From: Paraclostridium ghonii
Lineage (GTDB): Bacteria > Bacillota > Clostridia > Peptostreptococcales > Peptostreptococcaceae
Length of the DNA: 27,929 nt
Direction of reading: 5' to 3'
Assembly: GCF_023653455.1 (NCBI RefSeq)
Contig: NZ_JAKEDR010000027.1
Span: 1 to 27,929 of the forward strand
The notes beneath the pieces are model-generated. The model was not told where the DNA came from and ran no database searches. It was given only the letters and a program-made list of their open reading frames with translations. Positions 1-7,942 of the stretch are shown in pieces. A program made the position numbers and the translations under genes. Every line of letters starts with the position of its first letter. The first letter of the stretch is position 1.

Positions 1-209
1 GATATAAACTCATCTTGAATTACTTCCCCTATTTTTATAGCTATTTCTTTTCTTCTCTTTGGTATAAGACCTATTATTTCAATATTTAATATAGGTATTT
101 TTATAGGGTTTATAGGCCTAAATATAAGCTTTATAGCTAATTTATTAGTCACATATCCAATTATACCTCCGATAATTGCCATTATCAAAATTATATATAT
201 ATTGTTCAT
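1..209 (-). CDS. DUF445 family membrane protein, N-terminal part only
   Basis: The gene runs off the left edge, so only the first 69 codons are visible. It starts at an ATG (complement of 207-209) preceded by AAGGAGAATTGAG, a good ribosome binding site. The visible residues open with a hydrophobic segment ending in IIGGIIGYVTNKLAIKLIF, followed by a PINP-type turn and a GLIPKRR motif. That pattern (G-x-x-TN-x-x-A-I-x-x-L-F-x-P) is typical of the DUF445/YheB family of membrane-anchored proteins of unknown function. It lies about 80 bp downstream of ytxC in the same direction, with no convincing terminator between them, so co-transcription is possible. Confidence 0.75.
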   Translation of the reverse strand, partial: MNNIYIILIMAIIGGIIGYVTNKLAIKLIFRPINPIKIPILNIEIIGLIPKRRKEIAIKIGEVIQDEFI

Positions 210-290
210 CTCAATTCTCCTTATCATTTTAATTGTAAACAATATATATTTTATACTTTAATATGTTTTTTTCAATACATTTTCTTAATT

Positions 291-1091
291 TTAAGATTTA
301 TTTTTTTCCTCTACCTTTTCTTCAAATATAGCTTTTATTGTATCTATGATCTCTCTAGATGAATTTGTTTTTAAAGAGTCATATATAATTATATGATTTG
401 GACATAAAGAAAGTAATGTACTTATTAAAAAATCTTCGTAATTTAGATTTTCTTTTATAAACATATTAATTAATTCCTCATCATTTTCATTTTCTATTAT
501 ATTGTCATTTTCATCATATAATATAAATGAATTATCTTTTCTTATGTACACTTTTAATGTATCAATTTTAGTTTCTTGTACATTTATAAAGTATCTTAAT
601 ACACTAATAAATTCATCATAATCTTTCTCAATTAAATATTCTTCTAGTGCATCTTCACAAATATTAGCTATATATCCCATTAACTCTTTCATTCTAAATT
701 TAACAAACCCATCTACATCTATATGGTCGTTATTTAATATGTAATTATTCATTCTATAAAATATAATCTCTCTCAACAATAAATCTTTTTTTTCAAATCC
801 TTCCAATGATTTAACATATATTCCCTCTGTTTGACCTTTATATTTATCTTCATATGCTTTTTTTATATATTCTTTTAATGTTACTTCTTTTATTACTTGC
901 ATTAAAATATCCGTTATCTCTCTTGATATTTCTAATACAGTATCATCATTTCTATCTTTTACACTTATTTTTATTTCTACAAAATCTTCATTATAATTAA
1001 TTATATTTTTAAACTGAGTGTGCTTTACAAATTGATTTATAGCTAATTTATATTTAGGCAATAAGCTCAGATAAATCTCTTTGTCGTCCAT
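291..1091 (-). CDS. ytxC: YtxC-like putative sporulation protein
   Basis: A 266-residue soluble protein. I recognise the YtxC family by the central block LLLREIIFYRMNNYI, VDGFVKFRM, then LEEYLIEKDYDEFISVLRYF, and by the C-terminal NYEDFLISTLLSL segment. The family is known from endospore formers; its biochemical role is unknown. I place the start at the ATG at 1091 rather than the in-frame GTG at 1100: the Shine-Dalgarno AAAGGAG sits 8 bases before the ATG but directly against the GTG. The gene follows the DUF6873 gene by about 5 bp, so the two form a translationally linked pair. Assignment rests on motif recall, without an alignment. Confidence 0.8.
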   Translation of the reverse strand: MDDKEIYLSLLPKYKLAINQFVKHTQFKNIINYNEDFVEIKISVKDRNDDTVLEISREITDILMQVIKEVTLKEYIKKAYEDKYKGQTEGIYVKSLEGFEKKDLLLREIIFYRMNNYILNNDHIDVDGFVKFRMKELMGYIANICEDALEEYLIEKDYDEFISVLRYFINVQETKIDTLKVYIRKDNSFILYDENDNIIENENDEELINMFIKENLNYEDFLISTLLSLCPNHIIIYDSLKTNSSREIIDTIKAIFEEKVEEKNKS

Positions 1092-1096
1092 AGTTA

Positions 1097-1861
1097 TCAC
1101 TCCTTTCTAGTCATCAGAGGAATTATAGAACCTAAATCTAATAATTTTTCTTTACTTAAACTTACTATTTCCTTATTTTTTGATTTTATAAATTTTTTTA
1201 TTAGTTCATAATCTGGATGTTTTTTTATATTTCCTAAAAAAGCAATTTTATCTTTACTTATAAACCCTGTGCATCCACCTATAAAACCATAATCTAATTC
1301 AAATAAATCTATACTCTTAGATTTTATAAGAAGACAATCAATCCCATATTCTCGTACAGCCTTATATATCCCTTCATCAGAAGTTATTATTGAGTTATCA
1401 TCAACTATACCTATCGAACATTTTGAGTATCCTTGTTTTGTATTTATTTTTATAATACCTTTTTTATTTATGTAATCTAAGATTTCTTTATCTGTATAAT
1501 TAAAATTATGTATTGCAAAGTGTCCCATTATAGTTATATTGTATCGAATATTATTTGGATATTTTTGTTCTATATAGCTATTCCCTTTTATTACATTAAA
1601 TCCTAATGGCTTTAATAAATTTAAGTAATGCTCATATACATTTGGTGCTACAACTATATTTCCTTCACCTAAGTTACATACACTTATATCTGGATGATAT
1701 TTTATAGCATTGTAACACTCTTTACATTCTATAGTTTTTATTATTTGTATATTTCTTCTTTTTAATTCTAATTCCATATCGCAAGTAATTCTTTTATCCA
1801 CCAATGCTAGACATAAATCACCATCAATTACAAAAGATTGCTTACTATACTTTAAACTCAT
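1097..1861 (-). CDS. DUF6873 family protein (GME-fold type)
   Basis: A 254-residue soluble protein with no signal peptide or membrane segment. The conserved signatures of the clostridial DUF6873 family are visible: YHPDISVC near residue 55, KYPNNIRYNI and HNFNYTDKEI near the middle, then TKQGYSKCSIGIVDDNSIIT, GIDCLLI, YGFIGGCTGFI, KHPDYELIKKFI and a C-terminal LLDLGSIIPL. From memory the family is named for a guanidino-group-modifying-enzyme-like fold; the substrate is unknown. The GGCTG loop carries a cysteine where I recall small residues being common. It is the first gene of the pair with ytxC; AAGGA lies 4 bases before the ATG. No clean promoter was found in 1862-1962. Confidence 0.7.
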   Translation of the reverse strand: MSLKYSKQSFVIDGDLCLALVDKRITCDMELELKRRNIQIIKTIECKECYNAIKYHPDISVCNLGEGNIVVAPNVYEHYLNLLKPLGFNVIKGNSYIEQKYPNNIRYNITIMGHFAIHNFNYTDKEILDYINKKGIIKINTKQGYSKCSIGIVDDNSIITSDEGIYKAVREYGIDCLLIKSKSIDLFELDYGFIGGCTGFISKDKIAFLGNIKKHPDYELIKKFIKSKNKEIVSLSKEKLLDLGSIIPLMTRKE

Positions 1862-1962
1862 TTTATCCTTCCCTTATATTATTTTTAAATTTTGTTTTAT
1901 AATTAATATTTTATATATTTAATTATATTTTTCCTAGGTTGTAAATTATGTTTTATATGAAT

Positions 1963-1997
1963 AAAAAAAGATGATAGCAATGCTATCATCTTTTTTT
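1963..1997. terminator. Bidirectional intrinsic terminator
   Basis: Nine-base-pair stem GATGATAGC/GCTATCATC (1970-1978 and 1982-1990) with a 3-base loop, flanked by seven A on the left and seven T on the right, so it can stop transcription from both sides. It sits just below the stop codon of the nucleoside permease gene ending at 2011. Confidence 0.85.
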
Positions 1998-2010
1998 ATT
2001 CATATTTTCA

Positions 2011-2946
2011 TTATCTTTCACCTTTTTTATATGGACTACCCAGTGCCGCTGGAGCTTTAGATGATTTTATAAATAACACTAACACTACTAATGTTATTAC
2101 ATACGGTATCATAGATAATAAGTTTTCATTTATTCTAAATGGCAACTCTGGATTTCCAAAGAATATTGATAAAGCAGTTGAGAAACCGAATAATAAACAT
2201 GCTCCCATAGCTCCTTGTGGTTTCCACTTCCCAAATATAACAGCTGCCATAGCTATATATCCTTGTCCTGAAATTAATGTTGGTCTAAATGAAGAAACTA
2301 TTGCTAAACTCATTGATGCTCCTCCTAAACCAGCTAATATACCCGATGTAACTACCGCAATATATCTAACACGATTTACATTAATCCCTAAAGTATCTGC
2401 TGCTCCTGGATGCTCTCCAACTGATCTTATTCTAAGACCTAACTTTGTTTTATATAAAACATACCATACTACTGCTACAAGTATAAATGCTATAAATACT
2501 GTTGCATAAGTATTAAATACGGTATTTAATATGCTACCTTCTGCAAAAACACCATTTAAAGGTCTTGGTATTTTATTCTCCATATCTATAGTTGGAGTCA
2601 TTGTAGCTCCATCAAATAATATTTTAGATGTAAATAAGGCTACCCCAGGTGCAAGCAAGTTTATAGCAACACCTGATATAGTGTGATCCGCATTAAAACT
2701 TACAGTTGCAATAGCATGTATTAACGCAAATAAACCTCCTGCTAACCCACCTATTAAAAATGCTATCCATGGATTTCCTACTAAGTACCCTGCCGCAGCT
2801 CCTGCAAAAGCTCCTATAGTCATCATACCTTCTAATCCTATATTAACTATACCTGAATTCTCTGATAATACTCCACCTAACGCTGTAAATATAAGGGGCG
2901 TAGAGTACATTAAAGTCGTACTTAAAATTAAAGCTAAATCTTCCAT
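2011..2946 (-). CDS. Nucleoside (BMP-type) ABC importer permease, NupQ-like
   Basis: A 311-residue integral membrane protein of the branched-chain/BMP permease superfamily (BPD_transp_2). Its N-terminal GGVLSENSGIVNIGLEGMM motif is the hallmark of the second permease of guanosine/nucleoside importers such as Bacillus NupQ (YufQ). The cytoplasmic loop GLRIRSVGEHPGAADTLGINV (about 170-190) is the usual ATPase-coupling region, followed by GGASMSLA and GQGYIAMAAVIFG. It is the last gene of the importer operon: its ATG overlaps the stop codon of the upstream permease by one base, with GGGGGAATCGAATA as ribosome binding site. The exact nucleoside cannot be read from sequence. Confidence 0.9.
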   Translation of the reverse strand: MEDLALILSTTLMYSTPLIFTALGGVLSENSGIVNIGLEGMMTIGAFAGAAAGYLVGNPWIAFLIGGLAGGLFALIHAIATVSFNADHTISGVAINLLAPGVALFTSKILFDGATMTPTIDMENKIPRPLNGVFAEGSILNTVFNTYATVFIAFILVAVVWYVLYKTKLGLRIRSVGEHPGAADTLGINVNRVRYIAVVTSGILAGLGGASMSLAIVSSFRPTLISGQGYIAMAAVIFGKWKPQGAMGACLLFGFSTALSIFFGNPELPFRINENLLSMIPYVITLVVLVLFIKSSKAPAALGSPYKKGER

Positions 2947-4040
2947 TATTCGATTCCCCCTTGATTCTTTTTATTCTTGTATTTAACAAATAAAATTCTT
3001 ATAGCACTGCTTAATGCTATAAAATAAACTATAGACCCTATAACTATATTTATTACCTCTGATGGTGCTTGTATAGTTTGCATTTTTGTTCCGCCGTATT
3101 TAAGTGCCCCAAATAATAACCCAGAGAAAATCACACCTATAGGATTACTATTTGCAATAAGTGCAACTGCTATCCCATCAAATCCATTTCCTTCTGGAGC
3201 AGCAAGTACAGTTATATTTTGAGCAACACCCATAACTTGAACCGCTCCTGCTAATGCAGCAAGAGCACCTGCTATAGCCATAGATTTAAATATAGATGAT
3301 TTTATATTTATTCCTCCGTATTCTGCTCCAAACTTATTATATCCAACTCCTCTTAGTTCATATCCTAAAGTCGTCTTTGCTAGTATAAATGCTATTACTA
3401 AAACTAATATAATAGCTATTACTATTCCCCAGTTAGTCTTTGTAGCTGGTCCAACTAGTCTAGCTAGCCAATCTATACTTATACTTGCACTTTCATTTAT
3501 CATATGAGATGCTTCACTATTACCTTCTCTTAACCAAGGCTGCATTATCATATAATTATTTAAATAAAATGCAATCCAGTTTAACATTATGGTAGATATT
3601 ACCTCATTAACTCCAAACTTTGACTTTAAAAAACCTGCAAATCCACCCCAACAAGCTCCTGCCATCGCAGCCGCAGCTAAAGTAAGAGGTATATGTATTA
3701 TTGCTGGTAAATGAATTGTATATCCTACTATAGTTGCAGTTAATGCTCCTATTATAAACTGTCCTTCTGCTCCTATATTAAATAAGCCAGTTTTAAAAGC
3801 AAAGGCTATAGATAACCCTGTTAAAATTAGTGGTGTTGATTTTATAATAGTCCACGCTATATACTTAGGTTTTCCGATTATACCTTCAATCATCACCGAA
3901 TAAGCTTCTATCGGATTAAATCCTGCTATAGTTAAAGCTATAGCTCCTACTAATAAACCTAGAAATATAGATATAATAGAAAATACTATCGTATTATTAG
4001 CAAGAGAATTTTTTTTCTTCGCCTTAACATCATTACTCAT
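2946..4040 (-). CDS. Nucleoside (BMP-type) ABC importer permease, NupP-like
   Basis: A 364-residue multi-spanning permease, partner of the gene ending at 2011. Family signatures are PLILTGLSIAFAFKTGLFNIGAEGQF near residues 70-95, GVNEVISTIMLNWIA, and the coupling loop TTLGYELRGVGYNKFGAEYGGI. The start is the ATG at 4040, with AGGAGG eight bases upstream; a GTG three codons earlier falls inside the Shine-Dalgarno region. The ATG overlaps the end of the ATPase gene by 8 bases (ATGAGTAA), a classic coupled arrangement. Known relatives form a heterodimeric pore importing purine and pyrimidine nucleosides. Confidence 0.9.
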   Translation of the reverse strand: MSNDVKAKKKNSLANNTIVFSIISIFLGLLVGAIALTIAGFNPIEAYSVMIEGIIGKPKYIAWTIIKSTPLILTGLSIAFAFKTGLFNIGAEGQFIIGALTATIVGYTIHLPAIIHIPLTLAAAAMAGACWGGFAGFLKSKFGVNEVISTIMLNWIAFYLNNYMIMQPWLREGNSEASHMINESASISIDWLARLVGPATKTNWGIVIAIILVLVIAFILAKTTLGYELRGVGYNKFGAEYGGINIKSSIFKSMAIAGALAALAGAVQVMGVAQNITVLAAPEGNGFDGIAVALIANSNPIGVIFSGLLFGALKYGGTKMQTIQAPSEVINIVIGSIVYFIALSSAIRILFVKYKNKKNQGGIE

Positions 4041-5601
4041 TATCTGCACCTCCTGCCATCATAAATCCTAAGGTATTTTCATCTGCATTCTTAGCATCTA
4101 CAATTCCAACTATTTTTCCTTCATATATTACAGCTATTCTATCAGATAAGTTCATAACTTCATCAAGCTCTAAAGATACTAATAAAACTGCGTTTCCTTC
4201 ATCCCTTTGTTCTACTATTGCTTTATGAACAAATTCTATCGCTCCAACATCTAATCCTCTAGTAGGCTGTGTAGCTATTAATACCTGTGGTTGTCCTGTA
4301 GCATTTCTATCTACTCTTATATTATCAACTTCTCTACCTATTATAACTTTCTGTTGATTACCACCTGATAATGATCTTGCCTTTAATGTAAAATCTGTTG
4401 GCCTTACATCAAATTCTTCTATTATGGCATTTGCATGCTTTTCTATTTCACTGTTATTTAAAACTCCATTTTTAGAGAATCTCTCTCCTCTGTATCTTTG
4501 AAGTACCGTATTTTCAGCAACTGTAAAATCTAGTATAAGTCCTCTTTTATGTCTATCTTCTGGTATATTTTTTATACCTTTCCTGAATATATTAAGAGGT
4601 TTTTCATTTATTAGTTCATTTCCATTAACCTTTACGCTTCCTGAGTCAGCTTTTTTCAATCCAGTTAATATTTCAACTAATTCTGATTGCCCATTGCCAT
4701 CTACACCTGCAATCCCTAGTATTTCTCCAGCTCTTACCTCTAAAGATAAATCATTTAGAACTTGTACCTTTCTATTATCTTTAGCATTTATGTTTTTTAC
4801 TTCAAGAATTACATCCCCTATTTTAGGATCTTCTTTATCAACTTTAAAACTTACTTCTCTACCTACCATCATAGAAGCTAGTTCATCCTCTGTTGTATCT
4901 GAAACTTTTACAGTACCTATACACTTACCTCTTCTTATGATAGTACAATAATCCGCTGATGCTTTTATTTCCTTTAATTTATGAGTTATTATTATGACTG
5001 ATTTGCCTTGCTTAGTTAAATTTCTTATGATATTCATAAGCTCATTTATTTCTTGTGGTGTTAAAACTGCTGTAGGCTCGTCTAGTATTAATATGTCTGC
5101 ACCTCTATATAAAGCTTTTAATATTTCAACTCTTTGTTGCATACCAACACTTATATCTTCTACTTTTGCATTTGGATCTACATGCAACCCATATTTTTTT
5201 GAAATACTAGCTACGTCTTCTATAGCCTTTTTCATATCTATTGTCCCAATACCTTTTGTAGGCTCTGTGCCTAATATTATATTTTGAGCAACTGTAAATG
5301 GCTCTACTAACATAAAATGTTGATGTACCATACCTATACCATGAGATATTGCCACATTAGGATTTTCCATTCTAACACTTTCACCTTTTATATATATATC
5401 CCCTGAAGTAGGATGATATAGTCCATACAAAATATTCATTAATGTTGATTTCCCTGCTCCATTCTCACCTAGTAAAGCATGTACCTCACCTTTATGCACA
5501 GTTAAATTTATATTATCATTAGCTGTAAAGTTTCCAAACTTTTTAGTTATATTTTTCATATCTACAACTTTTAAACTGTGGTCTACATTGCTATTAATCA
5601 T
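4033..5601 (-). CDS. Nucleoside ABC importer ATPase with two nucleotide-binding domains, NupO-like
   Basis: A 522-residue cytoplasmic ATPase containing two ABC domains in tandem, as in sugar and nucleoside importers (RbsA/NupO/YufO type). Domain 1 has Walker A GENGAGKST near residue 46, a degenerate signature SVGMQQRVEIL and Walker B LILDEPTAVL. Domain 2 has a weakened P-loop GVDGNGQSE near 298, a perfect LSGGNQQKV signature near 415 and ATQPTRGLD in place of a canonical Walker B. One consensus and one degenerate site is normal for this subfamily. The ribosome binding site GGAGGG is 12 bases from the ATG, longer than usual. It is the first gene of the ATPase/permease operon, with its own promoter at 5642-5670. 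Confidence 0.92.
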   Translation of the reverse strand: MINSNVDHSLKVVDMKNITKKFGNFTANDNINLTVHKGEVHALLGENGAGKSTLMNILYGLYHPTSGDIYIKGESVRMENPNVAISHGIGMVHQHFMLVEPFTVAQNIILGTEPTKGIGTIDMKKAIEDVASISKKYGLHVDPNAKVEDISVGMQQRVEILKALYRGADILILDEPTAVLTPQEINELMNIIRNLTKQGKSVIIITHKLKEIKASADYCTIIRRGKCIGTVKVSDTTEDELASMMVGREVSFKVDKEDPKIGDVILEVKNINAKDNRKVQVLNDLSLEVRAGEILGIAGVDGNGQSELVEILTGLKKADSGSVKVNGNELINEKPLNIFRKGIKNIPEDRHKRGLILDFTVAENTVLQRYRGERFSKNGVLNNSEIEKHANAIIEEFDVRPTDFTLKARSLSGGNQQKVIIGREVDNIRVDRNATGQPQVLIATQPTRGLDVGAIEFVHKAIVEQRDEGNAVLLVSLELDEVMNLSDRIAVIYEGKIVGIVDAKNADENTLGFMMAGGADNE

Positions 5602-5641
5602 AGTTTATAATAACCCTCCTTATTTACTTATCGCCAATTTT

Positions 5642-5670
5642 ATTATACTAAAAAATAAGTGTTATAACAA
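5642..5670 (-). promoter_or_regulatory. Sigma-A-type promoter for the nucleoside ATPase/permease operon
   Basis: On the minus strand TTGTTA (5665-5670) and TATAAT (5642-5647) are separated by 17 bases, placing transcription start near 5635, about 35 bases before the ATPase ATG. It lets the ATPase and permeases be made independently of the lipoprotein gene, which is closed off by its own terminator. Confidence 0.6.
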
Positions 5671-5903
5671 TTTATTTTCAATAAATAGTAGGCAATATTT
5701 AATTTATTGTACACACTTTTTGTTATTTTTTGTAATTTTTATAATTTTTTTTGATATTTTTTAAAGTTTAAATTTAAAATATCATTTATAATACATTTAT
5801 TTCCTTATAAATAACCATATCATTTATTTTTTATGACATCCTAAATAGTTTTACCATTTATTTTAAAATTCCTTCTTAATTTAAAAATAAATAATTTAAT
5901 AAA
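5671..5903. other. AT-rich intergenic stretch without recognisable gene
   Basis: Roughly 230 bases between the importer promoter and the repeat element. The sequence is very AT-rich, with no ORF having a ribosome binding site and no clear hairpin. I found no purine-riboswitch core here or upstream of the lipoprotein gene. Confidence 0.5.
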
Positions 5904-6075
5904 AAAATTCGCTTCGCTTGAGCGACTACGTCTACGAACCATTTCATGTAGCCAACAACTTCGTCCGTTTCTCAAAATCTTTTTTTACGCTTAAAACATA
6001 GTAATTGAAATAAATAAGTTTCATAGTTTATCCACAGTTTTTTAATAAATGTAATATCCTTAAGCGTAAAAAAAA
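5904..6075 (-). repeat. Dispersed intergenic repeat, copy 1 (about 170 bp)
   Basis: This block closely matches 24974-25143 in the same orientation. Long identical runs include GCTTGAGCGACTACGTC, ACTTCGTCCGTT and AAAACATAGTA (plus strand). The left 65 bases are GC-rich, against AT-rich surroundings. The right half has arms TTTTTTTACGCTTAA (5980-5994) and TTAAGCGTAAAAAAA (6060-6074), a perfect 15-bp inverted repeat around an AT-rich centre of about 65 bases. Read on the minus strand, the element begins at the U-tract of the terminator for the BMP lipoprotein gene. No transposase is encoded. A MITE-like element or a structured RNA module are both possible. Confidence 0.85.
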
Positions 6076-6098
6076 GACTAGCCTCACTAGTCTTTTTT
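6068..6098 (-). terminator. Intrinsic terminator of the BMP lipoprotein gene
   Basis: Stem GACTAG/CTAGTC (6076-6081, 6087-6092) with loop CCTCA, extended by A/T pairs; the minus-strand U-tract is the A-run 6068-6075. That same run is the edge of repeat copy 1. Confidence 0.8.
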
Positions 6099-6109
6099 AT
6101 TTTAATTAT

Positions 6110-7138
6110 TTATTTTACATCTTTCATTGTAGATGGAACTTTTATTTCTCCACTCTTAATTTTTTCACCTTGTTTGTTAACAAATTCTAATACATCTGGA
6201 GATACATTTTCTTTTGTACTTTCTGATATTCCAACTCCATCTTCATTTAATCCATAAACTGTTACTTGTCCACCATTGAACTTACCATCAACTAAATTTT
6301 TAACTGTATCATAAACTCCAACGTCAACTCTCTTTATAGCTGAAGATATAACAGTTTCTGGAGCAACGCTTTTTTGATCTCTATCAACACCTATAGCTTT
6401 TTTACCAGCTTCTTTAGCAGCTTCTATCACTCCATTACCAGTATCTCCTGATGCATGGAATACTATATCTACACCCTTAGATATCATTTGATTAGTTATA
6501 GATTTACCTTTTGCTGAATCAGCAAAACTATTTGCATATTGAGAAACTACTTCAGCGTCTGGGTTAGCAGCTTTTACTCCTGCAGTAAATCCAGCTTGGA
6601 AAGTTTCTATTACTGGTCCTTCCATACCTCCAACAAATCCTACTTTGTTAGTTTCTGTAAGTTTACCTGCTACTAATCCTACCAAGTATGATGACTCTTC
6701 TGCTTTGAACATTATACTTTCTACATTCTTAGGTGGTTTTCCACCAAAATCTGCATCTATTAAACCAAATTTTTGATCTGTATAAGTTTTCGCTGCCTCA
6801 CCTATAGCTTTTTCCATTTTAAACCCAACACCTATTACTAAATCTGCTCCATCATCTATTGCTGTTTCTATATTATTTGTATAATCTGATTCTTGCTTAG
6901 ACTCTATGTATTTAACATCTACCCCTAAGTCTTTTTTAGCTTTTTCTAAACCTTCCCATGCGCTTTGATTGAAAGATTGGTCATTTACTCCACCAACGTC
7001 AGTTATCATAGTTACTTTTAGCTTGTCATCTCCACCTGATTTACCTTCTTTTGAACCTTTAGAAGGACTACATCCCACTAACATAGATCCTGCTAACACA
7101 GTAACAAGACCTACAGACAATAACTTTTTAAGTTTCAT
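6110..7138 (-). CDS. BMP family nucleoside-binding lipoprotein (NupN-like)
   Basis: A 342-residue extracytoplasmic substrate-binding lipoprotein for the adjacent importer. The signal peptide ends in a lipobox with the acylated cysteine at residue 23 (LVGC). It is followed by a charged low-complexity linker and a Bmp/Med domain: VTDVGG-type VTMITDVGGVNDQSFNQSAWEG, ADLVIGVGF, KFGLIDADF, VGFVGGMEGPVIETFQAGF, VDIVFHASGDTGNGVIEAA and KAIGVDRDQ. These are the ligand-contacting segments in purine nucleoside receptors of this family. AGGAGG lies 6 bases before the ATG. It is separated from the ATPase gene by about 500 bp containing a terminator and the repeat, so binding protein and transporter are separate transcription units. 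Confidence 0.92.
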   Translation of the reverse strand: MKLKKLLSVGLVTVLAGSMLVGCSPSKGSKEGKSGGDDKLKVTMITDVGGVNDQSFNQSAWEGLEKAKKDLGVDVKYIESKQESDYTNNIETAIDDGADLVIGVGFKMEKAIGEAAKTYTDQKFGLIDADFGGKPPKNVESIMFKAEESSYLVGLVAGKLTETNKVGFVGGMEGPVIETFQAGFTAGVKAANPDAEVVSQYANSFADSAKGKSITNQMISKGVDIVFHASGDTGNGVIEAAKEAGKKAIGVDRDQKSVAPETVISSAIKRVDVGVYDTVKNLVDGKFNGGQVTVYGLNEDGVGISESTKENVSPDVLEFVNKQGEKIKSGEIKVPSTMKDVK

Positions 7139-7262
7139 AATTACCTCCTAATATACATTTCTATTATGATTTCTTACCATAGATTCTACACTATATATAA
7201 AATATTTTCTACATTTAATTTTAAATTTATTCACTTTTTTCATCATTTAGTGTATACAATTT

Positions 7263-7321
7263 AAAAAAATAAGAAGATAGGAAACCTATATCATAATCAT
7301 AATTAGATTTCTCATCTTCTT
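7263..7321 (-). terminator. Long-stem intrinsic terminator after trmL
   Basis: Arms 7271-7288 and 7304-7321 pair at 16 of 18 positions (one G-U) around a 15-base loop. On the minus strand the stem is followed by a T-run from the A-tract 7263-7269. It separates trmL from the lipoprotein gene. Confidence 0.8.
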
Positions 7322-7354
7322 TTTAATCACATTCACCACTATATAACGTATACT

Positions 7355-7825
7355 TTATCTTAAATTAGGGTAACCTATTTGTCTTAGGGCCTCAAACAAT
7401 ACTATAGCAACAGAATTTGATAAATTTAAAGATCTAGCTTTTTCTATATCTACCATAGGTATTCTTATTGCAGTCTCTAAATTCTCCATTATTAAACTTT
7501 CCGGTAATCCTTTAGTTTCTTTTCCAAATACTATAAATGAATTATCTTCATACTCTACGTCAGAATGAGTTTGTTTAGCTTTAGTTGTTGAATAGAAAAA
7601 TTTAGCTCCTGGGTTTTGTTCTCTTACCTCATCAAAACTATCATAATACTTTATTTCAACTAAGTCCCAATAATCTAACCCTGCTCTTTTTAGGTATTTA
7701 TCATCCATACAAAAACCTAATGGTCTAACTAAATGAAGGTTTGTACCTGTTGCTGCACAACTTCTTATTATATTCCCTGTATTTTGTGGTATCTCTGGTT
7801 CTACTAATACTATATTTAACGCCAT
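7355..7825 (-). CDS. trmL: tRNA (cytidine/uridine-34-2'-O)-methyltransferase TrmL
   Basis: A 156-residue SPOUT-class methyltransferase, the full length for TrmL (YibK/CspR). Motifs are PEIPQNTGNIIRSCAATG at the N-terminus, HLVRPLGF, KRAGLDYWD, and the trefoil-knot cofactor site FGKETKGLP with IPM...RSLNLSNSVAIVLFEALRQ at the C-terminus. Enzymes of this family methylate the 2'-O of the wobble base in tRNA-Leu isoacceptors using S-adenosylmethionine. The ATG has AAGGAGG upstream. It appears monocistronic, with an extended -10 element at 7857 and a strong terminator downstream. Confidence 0.93.
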   Translation of the reverse strand: MALNIVLVEPEIPQNTGNIIRSCAATGTNLHLVRPLGFCMDDKYLKRAGLDYWDLVEIKYYDSFDEVREQNPGAKFFYSTTKAKQTHSDVEYEDNSFIVFGKETKGLPESLIMENLETAIRIPMVDIEKARSLNLSNSVAIVLFEALRQIGYPNLR

Positions 7826-7856
7826 AAATAATCCTCCTTAATACTTTATAAGTCTA

Positions 7857-7865
7857 ATTATATCA
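7857..7865 (-). promoter_or_regulatory. Probable extended -10 promoter for trmL
   Basis: On the minus strand TGATATAAT reads as an extended -10 (TG-N-TATAAT). The -35 region (TTTTTA about 17 bases upstream) is weak. It lies 32 bases before the trmL ATG. Confidence 0.45.
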
Positions 7866-7898
7866 AAAGTTTGCATTTCTAAAAACTTCTTTAAAATT

Positions 7899-7942
7899 AA
7901 AACAATATAAATCTCCTTAAGTTAGGATATTTATATTGTTTT
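7899..7942 (-). terminator. Intrinsic terminator overlapping the end of the VanW-domain gene
   Basis: A 14-bp perfect stem, AAAACAATATAAAT (7899-7912) with ATTTATATTGTTTT (7929-7942), continues after one mismatch into TCCT/AGGA with loop TAAGTT. The gene's TAA stop (7931-7933) lies inside the stem. The T-tract on the minus strand is short. Confidence 0.7.

Noticed and set aside
4694..5287. Plus-strand open frames inside the ATPase gene, and similar ones inside other genes
   Set aside because: They lie opposite clearly coding minus-strand genes, lack ribosome binding sites and show no recognisable motifs.
5908..5978. Short conserved open frame in the repeat (TDEVVG-x-MKWF-x-DVVAQAKRI, minus strand)
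   Set aside because: Between the copies, changes are about equally synonymous and non-synonymous, stops flank the frame, and no ribosome binding site precedes it. It is better explained by nucleic-acid-level constraint.
7139..7262. Purine riboswitch ahead of the BMP lipoprotein gene
   Set aside because: The conserved purine aptamer core (TATAATCCTAATGATATGG-like) is not present on the minus strand.
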